From Morinoia aosen (lineage: Eukaryota > Arthropoda > Malacostraca > Amphipoda > Talitridae): DNA of 64,000 nucleotides. Position numbers and translations under genes: made by a program. This document shows, piece by piece, positions 54,019 through 64,000 of this stretch. Each line of letters opens with the position of its first letter. Positions within the stretch are counted from its first letter, which is position 1. The DNA lies in the NCBI GenBank assembly GCA_030386875.1, contig CM059568.1, positions 11,456,316 to 11,520,315 of the forward strand, read 5' to 3'. The notes under the pieces were generated by a model. The model ran no database searches. It worked only from the letters and a program-made list of their open reading frames with translations, and was not told the origin of the DNA.

Positions 54019-57000
54019 CTCCCCCCCCTTGGTGGCTCTGGCCACCAATAACTGCCTTCGGGGGGGGGATGTGAACGCTGGTTAAGGGCTGGTTCAGTGG
54101 CGGGGCGCCACCCACTACGTGCTCATCGCAGTCGTCTCGCCCCGCGGGACGCGTCGGTGTTGTCTTCAGCGACGTGTGGGTGGCCTTCCACCTGCTGCGC
54201 GGGCGTGACTCGTGGAGGAGTCCTCTTTGCTTCCCCGACCAACGTCGAACTTTCCGTCGCTGGCGGGTGGTGGACCTCTGGAGGGGTCCGGGTGTTGTCT
54301 CCTGGTCTTTCTCGACGCTGCCCGGCATTCCTCGTGCGTCGGCGAGTGCGTCATGCTCGTCCCGATGCTTCGGATTCCGACGGCAGCTTGTCGCGTAGGC
54401 GGTACTGAGAGGCTGGTAAAGGGAAGGTGGAGGTGGGTGCTTGGCGTTTCCTGGAGGGTCCGGAGCCGCGGGGCCGCCTCCCCCTTTGCTTGGCCCGTTC
54501 TGTCGAGCTCTCTTGTCAACAGATGTGCGCTCAGCATGGTGCGCGTCGTACTTTCTCTTCAGATCACCAGGGTACGGAAGCTCCCATTTCCGTTTCTTCT
54601 TGGACTTCGGTGATGCGCTGTCTGGATCGCACTGAGCGTCCATTTCATCGTTTGTTGCTGACTGGTTGATAAATCTCGTCGTTGGCGGGCATTCCGCTTG
54701 ATTGTCTTCCTCTGCCCTTGTGTTTTTCATCTTTTCAGGGTCTCCGCGACCGTCGGGGGGCCGCGGATGAGAGGTTTCGTCGCTGTGCTGCTGGGCGATA
54801 GCGTCTTATCCTGAGAGCGGTTCAAGGGCACGTCTCCGGGCCACAGGTTTTAAGAGCGTCTTCGGCTACGATTCTTGCGACCGTGTAAGAGTGCTCTCCT
54901 TAGGGGCTGACGTCGTCGTTCACCTTGCCGACCACTGCCCAGCCTAAGGCAGTGTGGTGGACGAACGGAGCCTTACGGCGTTGTTTGTCGGAGTGACTGT
55001 AGAGTAGGTCTCCGCAGTCCGTCCACAGGAGCACCGCGACTTCCGCGTGTTTGTCCAAGGGCAGGAAATGCTGAGCGAAGCGCGATATCTCCGGGGTTCT
55101 TGCGACGCGTTCGTAGGTCGCGACTGCTTTCTTTCTATCGGGGATGGAGTCGCATTCCAACATCGTTGGGAGCTCGAAGGTTTGGTCTTCGGACACTCCC
55201 TTTATTTTCAACCCTGACACGCGTCTGCCGTGTCGAGCGGCGGATCGATCGGTCAGCGTTTCCAGCTCGTAGTGAGACTTGGGGTTGTCACGCGGAGGGC
55301 GTTCAACAGCTTAGGTGAGCAGAAGGACGTGGTGCTTTCTCATCTAAGATCACGTAGGCGCGGCACGACCGACCCGTGTTCTCGACGATAACGTCTGCCA
55401 GAACAACTTTGCTGCATGCACCCTTCTCGGCTGTGGGTATGCGGGAGGCCAGGGCCACGGCTCTCAATCTATCCCCGAGTTCGCTCTGAGCTCTGTCGTC
55501 GCTCGGTTCTCGACTGGGTCTCTCCTGACGAGTGGTTTCACTCGAATTTCCAGCTGCTCGCCAGTTGATGTGAGCGGTTGTGGTGGTACTCTCGGCTCCG
55601 CAATCGTCGCTCTTCACGATCTCTTTGCAATGCTTTGCCCAGTGACCGCCTAAGCAGCGGTAGCACAGCTTGTGCTCACGTATGAAGTCCTTCTTCTTGT
55701 GAGATTCCACCTTTCTTACTGCTTGGCACGAGTTCGTCGCGTGCTGTGCACTCTGGTGGAGAACGCAGCTGTTGGGTCGATTCTCCAAGGATGTGTAGAG
55801 AACTCGCGGGGCTCTTAGATTGGGACGAACGGGTGCCGCGGTGTCGCGTCGGACGCTCACCCAGTTGAGGTTTGATTCTCCAAAACTGTCGCATTGGGTA
55901 TCTGACAGCGTTTTGATGAAATCGCAGAACCTCGCGAAATCAGGTAGCGATCCAGATTGTCTTCTGTGCCTAGTTCGTTCGCTTCTCCAGGCGTCCAGAA
56001 CGAAGAAGGGTAGTCTCTCAACGATGAGAGACAGCCCTACGTCGGTGTTCAGGAAGGCGAGGCCTTTGTTGTGCTGCATTGTGTGATGAATCGCTAGACA
56101 GGCGTCGCTGAACTTCCGCAGCTTGAGACCGACCGTGCGGTCGCCCTTTGTCCCCTTTATGTCTGACGTTTGCGCGAGGCGTTCGAGCAGGCTATCGGCT
56201 ACCCTGTCGTCAGAGGCGAAGCGAGTCTTCAATTGTTCGACGATGAGGGTGAGCAGGGCCGCCGTGTCCAGGTAGGTAGCTGCCAGGGTGTCGTCAATGA
56301 GGCTCCTTGGCTCGCCGCAGGTGTGGTTCGTGAGGATCTCGATGACGTCGATGGGCTCCACGGTGAGCCTCTCCATCCTTCTCTTGATGGCATCGAACTA
56401 TCTGTGGAACAGGTGAGCCTCTCTTGCGTAGGGCTGGCTGGGCGTCCTTTTTAAATCTTCGATCATTGAGAGCCTCATAGCTCCGTCAATCACTGGTGGC
56501 CTTGTTTCAAAGACCACGGCGGGTGAGCCGGTGGAAGCCCGGGGTTGGAATGCTGGTGCGGAGGGATTCATCGGAGGTGCGAGATCGGTGGCACGGGGCG
56601 AAGCATTCGCAACCGCCGTTGTGCCCCCTGCGGGTTCGATGACGTGGTGCTGGAAGGCTTGGTCGACCCATGCTCCTGTGCGGTCCTCTTTGCACTCGGT
56701 ATTCTGCTCACCGAAGGGCTGATCGTTCTCCGTTCGGTTCCGGTTCCTCAATTTCGACCTCTCGATGGCGATTTGCGCCAACAGTACCGATGGTTCTTCA
56801 GTGATGTCGATAAGCATCGGCTTATTGCCATGGCTAGGGGGCTCGCGGCGCTCGGATTCGCCGTCCTTGTGCCGAGAGCTGGCGCTGGGAAGGCTCTGGC
56901 TATGATCACTCTCACTGTCTTGGCTCTGGCTGTAATAGCTCGAGCCTTGGTGACTCTGACGGCGATGGCTGGGGCTGGCCTGGTCTCTGCCCCGACGGTT

Positions 57001-57624
57001 GGAACGGTGTCCGTTCCTGCTCTCAGCCAATGATGGTTTTGGGGGCTTGTTCTGATAGGCAGCGCCTTGCTGCTGGTTCTTGGACGAGGTCCTCTTAGAC
57101 CTCGAGCTCTTGCGCTGGGAGGGTTCCTTTGTCACACTCCGTGACGAGCTCCCCAGGAGCTCCTCACTTCTGCGATCCATTGAATCCATCAGCTTCTTCC
57201 TGCGGGCCCTGGCGATTGTCAGCGAGTCCCGGACTGCTGTCGCTTCTGCTGTGGCTCCCGAGCCCTCTAAAGCCATAGCTAGCCAGTCTCCGAGCTTTCT
57301 AACGGTCTTAGCCTTTGTTCGGATTCCGGCATATACCTGGTCCACCTCGCTGGGGTTCCTGAGGTCTCGTGGTACTGCACCATTCAGGAGACTGTTCAAG
57401 GCTGCCAGCTCAGTGATGGATTGGTTTTCCAGCTGTGGAAGTCTGGGCCTGTTCTTTCTTCCGAGAGAGGTCATCTCGGCGCTCTTGAACGCTTGCCACG
57501 GGTTGCTGAGAATCTGCTGTGGGCCTCCTCTTTGGAGGGCTTCTTCGTGGGGGATCACCTTCCGCTGACGTCTATTTACTGTAATGTCGTGCGCTAGCAG
57601 AACCTCTATCTTCGCTTTCGGCAC
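53978..57624 (-). pseudogene. Gag and protease-like coding region of BEL/Pao-like element 2
   Basis: Coding order matches element 1: a Leu/Glu-rich gag start near 57,560-57,110, a Ser/Arg-rich stretch, the Pao-type gag core at 56,376-55,870 (MERLTVEPIDVIEILTNHTC), a knuckle region near 55,690-55,570 (HKLCYRCLGGHWAKHC), a protease-like region near 55,400-54,900 (FVHHTALGWAVVGKV), and a basic Pro-rich tail from 54,730 into the LTR. Identity to element 1 is about 90% by eye. Both copies lack pol at the same place. Fossil with several breaks. Confidence 0.72.
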
Positions 57625-60066
57625 GCCATTGAACGGAACTCGGTAGGACGCCCAAAGGGAAACGAGGTCTCTTCGGGTTTTTTATTTCTTATCCCCTGGT
57701 TCCGTAAATCTGCACAGACAAGTATGATTCAGACTCGGACCAGGAATTGCAATAAAATCCTAATTTAAGATCGCAGTCGATTGATCAATTAAATGTATAT
57801 GGCGCTGCATAACGAGAAAGGAATCTCCTACTTCTTGAGCGAGACACAGAGCGCGGCTAAATGATGTTAGAACTAGGTATGATATTCTAGTGACGGAAGG
57901 GCGATAAGAGTGGTCACGAGGCACAGTCATGGGAACAACACAGCACAATGACATTTCATGACTCAATTATTATCATTCTATAGGAAAGTTTTACCCTCCC
58001 TCAACCACGACAAAGATGTTCCAAGAGAGGAAAGAAGAAGGCACAATTTGGCATGAGGTTGAGGGAACGCGGAATCTATGCACAAGGCGCACAGGAGTAG
58101 TGAGCTAGGAAAGAAGTTCTTGAAACAAGGAAAGGTTTCTCTTGCATTGGCAGGGAAGAAAACAAGTCTCTAATCGAGGAACACATTGTCGAGAACACCC
58201 TGCCAAAGACACACGGCTAGGAAACACATTAGAAAGAACACATCTATGATAAACGCACACGAATATTGTAGAACTCGTGTCACTAGTCGAAGGGAGGGAT
58301 TGAGGGCAATGTACTCCTAATCTCGCTCAATCAACATTTGACAATACATGCAATGATAATTTTGAGAGACAACACAATTCTACGGGCGATGCATTTTCAT
58401 TGTGAGGTGAAGACACTCCCGACAGTTTACATGTACATGACATAAGCTTCGCAATTCCCGACGCCAGGAAATAATACATGAATCGCTTGTTTCGGCCAGT
58501 GTTCGAACTGTCTTCTTAAAGAAGCACAAGAGAAATATATATGAATGTACATCCGTATATATATATACGCACGCATATGTATTCACACGCATACACACAT
58601 GCATACATACACACAAGCATGAGGGCCAAGAAGACTATAAGCCCTGTATCTCCAACCCAACAATTTTAACATAGCGGTCATTAGTTAATAAGCACTCTAT
58701 CCAAACAAAGGTGGATGATCGCGCAACAAATGTATAGTCCTCACATGAACGCTTCACGATGATAAAGAGATGACGAGCTAGGTAATGTTACAGGTTGAGA
58801 GAGGATACTCTAAAATACTTACAGACGATGGGGAAAGGTCCCTCACTTTAGACTTGGAACAGCTTATTTTAGCATATGAACCAAGTAACTATTCTGTCTC
58901 TTTGTTTAACCCATCTGTGGAAGAGGAACAGCAAAATTAGGTCTCTAAAGCAGGGGCAAGTTACTTAGGTTATCAGATCGGCCATCAACGACAAAACCCA
59001 TCATCAAAAGGTGAAAGCGGCAAGTACACGTTTATCAACGTCGCTTTGAAAACACAAATCACATGGGCTAGTGGTCTCAAATTTCTGCGCCTATTCTCAG
59101 TCTACTGAATGCCGTAACTTTAGGCTTCCACCTTACTGACTGGCGCAACTTGCCCAGCACAGCTCGTAGGTAAGAAGCCAATCGACTAAATTTATTTGAC
59201 TTTGCTTCACATTTTTCTATTAATGAATGTCACAGAGAGCGCAACACAAAGACAAGAAATTCATATTCCCGAGTTGGTACAAGTTCAGCACGATGAGTCA
59301 TGAACTTTTCAATATCAATAACTGATGTCTAATCCATGGAAGAACCATCATAGTTTTTATTTTCAGTACACAAATCTTTCAATAGTGAAGCAGCGGTTGG
59401 TTTGTATTCTCAAATAAATAGAAAATTGTGCTAATTTGTGTTAATCTATGAAATGTAATAAACTTCAAATAATCCGCTATGTCAAACTCAAAGGCATTGA
59501 AATGTCAGCCTCTCCATGTTGCATTTACTGCCTATGACACTTAACTTACATGGCTTGGCTATTATGCAAATGTTGCTGAGCAAAAAAAAAAAAAACATTT
59601 GAACACTAATACGGAATTCACCGTGTTCAGCTAAAATACCGTTAAGCTAGATTCTGACTAATTTCCAGCACTACACTGTAGCTTACTGGCTACACCGAAA
59701 GAAAACACCAGACCTTACGGCCTTGTAACGGCTAGTCTGACTCAATGTAGGTGGGTTTGCCGGCCACCAGAAGCATCCTCGAATGCTCTAGAAACCGGCC
59801 GTTCACCGCTGTCGAACACAAGTTGCGTGAAGACACTCAAAAAATATAGCCAGCGAGGTAACACGTAAATTACATGAATTTCCTACACAAATTCACTCCT
59901 AAAAGACACAGAAACTTAAGATTATCCGGGAACCTGTTCCTCCCACGAGCACTTCACTTTAAATAACACGCTGCGTCACTTTTGCGGACCAGCGCGGATC
60001 CGCCGAATGTTGCCAGAATAAATTGTCAAATTCTTTGAATTTTCTCACGTCTTGTACGACGTGACA
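57580..60066 (-). repeat. LTR of BEL/Pao-like element 2 (5' LTR in coding sense)
   Basis: 2,487 bp, partner of 51,534-54,018. The landmarks sit at the same offsets, including the A-run near 59,583. Confidence 0.92.
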
Positions 60067-62108
60067 CCACGTTTTATAACGGTCACTGGACCGTTAGTTG
60101 GCGTTGGTCGGCCGGCGAGCCGACGCAGCTTCAAACTGGTGTTGGCGAGTACAGGTGTACGCGCGCGCCAGGCGTACATGAGAGGTATGCTGAGGAGATC
60201 CAGAGTTGGATTTCTAAAGGTTGGCTGGTGAAGTGGAACAGCCCGGTAAAAGGGGTCATACCACTTTTGGCGGTTGTTCAGCCAACCAAGGACAAGGTGA
60301 GACCGGTAATGGATTACCGTGAACTTAACTTGTTCATTGAGTCTCACACTGGTGATGAGCAAACCGCTGTGTGTGCCGATAAGGTGCGCAAATGGAGGCA
60401 GTTTGAACGGGAGCTTAAGGTCGTTGACCTTAAGTCTGTCTATCTTCAAATTCGTTTCTCCAGTGACTTGTGGCAGTATCAAGCCGTGAGGTATAATGGT
60501 GTGCATTATGCCTTGACTCGCCTCGGGTTTGGCTTGTCATGTGCGCCCAGGATTATGACGATGATCGTGGGCAAGGTTCTTTCGATGTACGATAAGATTA
60601 ATCGTGCCACGGATCATTATATTGACGATATAATGGTCCAAGAGTCCATTGTGAGTGCTTCTCATGTGAGAAAGCACCTGCAGTTGTATGGGCTCGAATC
60701 TAAAGAACCAGTGAATCTCGATGGAGGTCGAGTACTCGGGATAGCCTTAAAGAGGTCTCCCACTGGACATCTATTGATGTCAAGAGGAAGTGAGTTGTCT
60801 TCCTTCATTTCAGAGACGTCTGAGATGACTAAGAGAGAGCTGTTCACTCTGTGTGGCCGCCTTGTAGCTCATTATCCTGTAGCTGGGTGGTTACGACCTC
60901 ACTGTAGCTTTTTGAAGCGACTGGGGTCAGACGGGCCATGGGATAAGCCTGTCAGTCACAGTGTCCTGAAGCTAGCCAAGGAGCTGGCTTCGCGAGCACT
61001 GGCTGATGACCCTGTAAAGGGTCGTTGGCATGTCAATCCTGATGGTAATGTTACCGTCTGGACTGACGCCAGTTCACTGGCAATGGGTGTAGTCGTCCAG
61101 GTTGATGATCGCATCGTGGAGGATGCTACCTGGCTGCGGGAGCAGACAGATCATCTCCACATTAATGTCTCAGAGCTTGAGGCTGTGAGACGTGGAATCA
61201 ATCTGGCTATTATGTGGGGCTTCAAGACCTTCACTATAGCCACTGATTCCAAGACAGTATTATCCTGGTTGGATAACACTGTCGATGATCACAGTCGTGT
61301 GCGCACCAAAGGAGCAGCGCAGATGCTCATCAAGCGTCGCTTGATGGTGATCAAGGAGATCATCAATGAGTATCAGCTGTCTGTTGAGTTTCGATTCGCT
61401 CCCACGGTCGAGAACAAAGCTGATCAACTCACTCGTGTGACTAAGAGCTGGCTTAGTTATCACACGGCGGACGAGTCTGTCTTGGCTGCGTCAGTGGCGG
61501 CTTCTGCAGAAGAAGGGACGCCAAAGAGCGCCATTTGGAAGGCTCATTTGCCTCACCATTTGGGCGTTGATCATACCTTTTATTTGGTCAAGCAGTGCAG
61601 GCCGGGCCTTACTCGAGACCAAGTGAAGCGTACGATTGCAGGGTGTAAAGAGTGTCTTCGCATTGCTCCTGCAAGACGGGTGGAGAACCTTGTCGAGCAC
61701 GGCAATTTAGCCGTCGAGAGTGACTGGCATTGTGTAGCTGCGGATGTGACGCATTATAACGGTGTACAGTTTCTCACTCTCGTCGATTGCGGACCATCTA
61801 GGTTTGCAATTTGGCGAAGGCTGTCGAACGACTCGGCAGCCAGTGTAGTCGCACATCTCCAGCAGGTGGTGATTGAGCGAGGACCTTTTGTGGAGCTATT
61901 GTTGGACAATTCTGCCACATTTAGGTCGGCAACTGTCCCTCAGTTTGCCATCGAATGGGGTATCTCTCCGCGTTTCAGAGCCGCTTATGCCCCGAGCGGT
62001 AATGGAATCGTAGAGAGAAATCATCGCACATCGCACAATCAAGAGGATTGCTGCGCGGGGGGGGGGGGGGGATCACCCCCGAGGTGGCGACATTTTTGTA
62101 CAATGTAA
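60067..62108 (+). pseudogene. RT, RNase H and integrase region of the second Gypsy-like element
   Basis: The frame at 60,228-62,108 begins in the RT (KVRPVMDYRELN), continues to the catalytic HYIDDIMV box, then to RNase H (VTVWTDASSLAMGVVVQ, ATDSKTVLSWLDN) and to integrase. The integrase has an HHLG ... CKECL zinc-binding start and a D-D-E core: ADVTHYNG, LLDNSATF and GNGIVERNH. These enzymes copy the element RNA and insert the DNA. The order RT-RH-IN fits Ty3/Gypsy; I could not name the clade. Fossil with one or more breaks toward its end. Confidence 0.82.
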
Positions 62109-62644
62109 CGCAACGGCACGGAGTCGATAGCAACTCAGTGCCTTGTCGTAAGTTATTTGCCTATCCTTGGAGGATGCCTTACGACAACGGCTTAAGGCCG
62201 GAGATGACGGAAAAATGTGCATTTTGCCGTCGGTGACAGGGTGTGGGTGAAACCTGCAGTGCCCTCTTGCACCAAGCAGTGGACTCCTGGGCGAGTCACT
62301 GCTGTTCGATCAAGGCACGTTGTGTGCATTGATGGCATACCTAGGCATGTCAGCGACATAAGGAAACGTCGCGGCTCTGACTCTGAGGACGTGTACGATG
62401 CATGTGACTCAAACGACGATGGGCCCCATGAGACTCCTGTTGAGCCTCCTCAGGTTAGTGTTGAGGAAGCTCCGGAAACACAACTTGAAACTGCCAACGA
62501 CACGGGAGAGCCCGTTGCTGACGCAGGTGACGAGGTTGTCACGGAGTATGGTAATGAGATGCCAGGACGACCCGTTCGGGAGCGGCGTCCTCCCCAATGG
62601 TTGGGTGATTACGTCACCTGAGTTCCTCGAGGAACTGAGGGGGA
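62109..62644 (+). pseudogene. Integrase C-terminal tail of the second Gypsy-like element
   Basis: The frame at 62,217-62,621 reads VGDRVWVKP and PGRVTAVRSRHVVCIDG, an SH3-like integrase C-terminal fold of the kind common in Gypsy elements. An acidic tail (SDSEDVYDACDSNDDG) ends in PQWLGDYVT. The polypurine tract and 3' LTR follow at once. Confidence 0.65.
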
Positions 62645-63284
62645 TGTGGTGTATTGCTGCGCCAGGCATGTATTCCTACGCGCAGCCAATCACTGGGCGG
62701 CAGCTGTCGGCGGGTTGCTTTGTGTACACATCGTAATTTGTGTTCACGGACGCTTTGGTGTTCCAATGTGTTTATTCTGTTTAGAATTACACATGCGACG
62801 TATTTACGTTGTAAGCTGCTCCGTCTGAGTGGCAGGAGATATTTTGTGGGATCTATTTCCTGACGTGTGGAGCGTCGGTCTGAGCGCCGGCCTTGGGATT
62901 ATTGCGTGTGCTACTGGCGAGTGAGGTTGAGCGTGTTTAAGCTTCCGGTTTCGCTCTTGAAGTATCCTTGTAGATACTCGTGTTGTGTTCTGTTTTTTCG
63001 CTGAGACACAAGCAGGTCGGACCTGCAGGCGTGTTGTGTGCCTGTGTATCTGAGTGTTGTTCAGACACACCACACTAGCGCTGGAGCTAGTGTGTGCTTC
63101 CTTTCTGCCGTGAAGTGTGTTCGTTTCAGGGCAGAAAGGTGTGTGTTCACACTGGGTGTGTCCTCTGACACACGAGCTCAGGTGTGTGTCTGGTGTCGGC
63201 TGCAGGGGAGGTTAGGAGGCCGATCCGAGCTCTAGGAGCTCGGCTCTGAGACCTTGGGTCTCGGGATTTGCACATCCCGCAACA
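62645..63284 (+). repeat. 3' LTR of the second Gypsy-like element
   Basis: 640 bp, partner of 48,786-49,422. Ends CATCCCGCAACA, after which the Mag-like host element resumes. Confidence 0.9.
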
Positions 63285-64000
63285 GTTACTAAATGGTGTG
63301 CCATTAGAGATGGAGGTAGATACAGGTGCTGCCAGGTCTATCCTTTCAATGGCCACATACTCTAAAATACCAACTAAGACAAGACCCGAGCTGAGACCTT
63401 GTGATGATAAGCCTAGGACTTATGGGGGAACGGAACTATTAGTTTGTGGAGAGATTAGGGCTAGCATCCAGCATGAAGCTAGTGGTAGGGCTCCACAGCT
63501 AGCAACTATTGTAGTTGTAGACAGGGAGGGGCCAGCCTTGCTGGGTAGGGACCTGATTAACTCCCTAGGATTAACTATAGTTGCTAATAGGGTGCATAAA
63601 TTAGTTACCCAGGCAGAAGGGCTAGTACAAAAATTTCCCAACCTTTTCCAACCAGGTCTAGGTTGCTTTAAGGGCAGGAAGTTTAGAATTGAGATTGATC
63701 CAACTGTAGTACCCAAGTTTTGCACAGCCCGGAATGTGCCCTACTCACTCAGACCTAAGGTGGAGGCAGAACTAAATAGACTGGTACAGGAAGGTATTCC
63801 CACCCCTGTACAGTACTCTAGGTGGGCAGCGGCTATTGTTCCTGTGCTCAAGGCTGATCAAAGCATCCGCATCTGTGGTGACTACAAACTAACCGTCAAT
63901 AGAGCCACTATGCTTGATACCTACCCCATACCCAGAGTGGAAGATTTATTTAGCGGGTTAGCCGGAGGAGTTATAGACTCCAAGCTAGACATGTCTCAAG
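63285..64000 (+). pseudogene. Protease and start of RT of the Mag-like Gypsy element (cut by window end)
   Basis: After the second Gypsy ends, a frame open to the window end encodes a retropepsin (MEVDTGAARSI with Asp-Thr-Gly, then ALLGRDLINSLGL) followed by an RT N-terminus (FCTARNVPYSLRPKVEAEL, then VPVLKADQSIRICGDYK). These are typical of Mag-like Gypsy pol. RT catalytic motifs, RNase H, integrase and the 3' LTR would lie beyond 64,000. Treated as a fossil. Confidence 0.82.

Larger units (their letters stand above)
51534..60066 (-). mobile_element. BEL/Pao-like non-autonomous element 2 (gag-protease only), 2.5-kb LTRs, fossil
   Basis: LTRs at 51,534-54,018 and 57,580-60,066 start TGTAATGTCGTGCG and end ACGTGACA. 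Flanking 5-mers are CCCCG and CCACG, a probable target duplication with one change. LTR divergence is about 2% by eye. The internal region, only about 3.6 kb, carries the same gag and protease-like segments as element 1 and again no RT, RNase H or integrase. Its LTRs together exceed its coding length. It lies in the second Gypsy between protease and RT. A pyrimidine run at 54,019-54,030 is its polypurine tract. Several breaks. Confidence 0.88.
48786..63284 (+). mobile_element. Second Ty3/Gypsy-like element, fossil, nested in the Mag-like element
   Basis: LTRs at 48,786-49,422 (637 bp) and 62,645-63,284 (640 bp) start TGTGGT and end CGCAACA. They differ by roughly 17 positions (near 3%). Flanking 5-mers GTTGT and GTTAC look like a decayed target duplication. 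The insertion lies between the gag and protease regions of its host. Its own parts in order are gag (from 49,439), protease (50,973-51,530), RT-RNase H-integrase (about 60,070-62,100) and a C-terminal tail. It is itself interrupted by a MITE-like insert and by BEL/Pao-like element 2. A purine-rich tract (ACTGAGGGGGA) precedes the 3' LTR. Besides the insertions it shows a few breaks. Confidence 0.85.
43010..64000 (+). mobile_element. Ty3/Gypsy element, Mag-like, fossil, runs off window end; host of the nested insertions
   Basis: The 5' LTR begins TGTAATATAGCGAG at 43,010, inside LINE-C copy A. Gag-like sequence lies at about 47,880-48,785 and protease plus the start of RT at 63,285-64,000. Between them the element is interrupted by a BEL/Pao-like insertion (43,381-47,564) and a second Gypsy (48,786-63,284). 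Its 3' LTR is not in the window, so the LTR end and age cannot be given. Besides the insertions it shows at least two or three breaks. Confidence 0.8.

Overview
The window comes from a repeat-dense arthropod-type genome. The reasons are degenerate TTAGG/CCTAA arrays (the insect and crustacean telomere-type unit) and the mix of Jockey-like and CR1/L2-like LINEs with BEL/Pao and Ty3/Gypsy elements. The order or species cannot be told from sequence alone. I see no convincing host gene, rRNA, tRNA or CRISPR array. Nearly everything is transposable element, satellite or unassigned AT-rich DNA.

Region 1, about 1-23,748, is a giant near-perfect palindrome. It is centred on a 6-nt spacer at 11,722-11,727, and its left arm runs off the window start. 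Each arm carries the same decayed CR1/L2-like LINE, here called LINE-P. Its ORF1 ends in an OTU-like cysteine protease segment interrupted by a huge in-frame 12-bp minisatellite (Asp-Lys-Tyr-Ile units). Outwards to inwards the arm holds: the OTU segment, a 25-bp satellite, the endonuclease/RT ORF2, a ~3 kb AT-rich plus TTAGG-like block that splits ORF2, the ORF2 C-terminus, an unclassified interspersed repeat, a 26-bp tandem repeat, and a small GC-rich ORF next to the centre. Outside the arrays the arms differ by roughly 0.3% by eye, and they share the same LINE-inactivating changes. The satellite arrays differ strongly in length and internal structure.

Region 2, about 23,749-27,846, holds the rest of LINE-P ORF1 on the minus strand, with an SGNH/esterase-like segment. 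Upstream of it lies non-coding DNA with a ~310-bp duplicated unit.

Region 3, about 27,847-32,760, is a Jockey-like LINE (LINE-J) on the minus strand. Both ORFs are full length and overlap as TAATG.

Region 4, 32,800-38,155, has a diverged copy of the interspersed repeat from the palindrome, a fragment with 22-aa basic repeats, and a lone BEL/Pao-type LTR.

Region 5, 38,156-64,000, is a nest of insertions. A plus-strand CR1/L2-like LINE (LINE-C copy A) is interrupted by a minus-strand copy of the same family (copy B). It is interrupted again by a Mag-like Gypsy element that runs off the window end. That Gypsy carries a short-LTR BEL/Pao-like gag-protease element in its leader and a second Gypsy element between its gag and protease regions. 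The second Gypsy in turn holds a MITE-like element and a second BEL/Pao-like gag-protease element with 2.5-kb LTRs. The two BEL/Pao-like copies lack any recognisable polymerase region in the same way, so they look like a non-autonomous lineage. All LTR elements here are treated as fossils.
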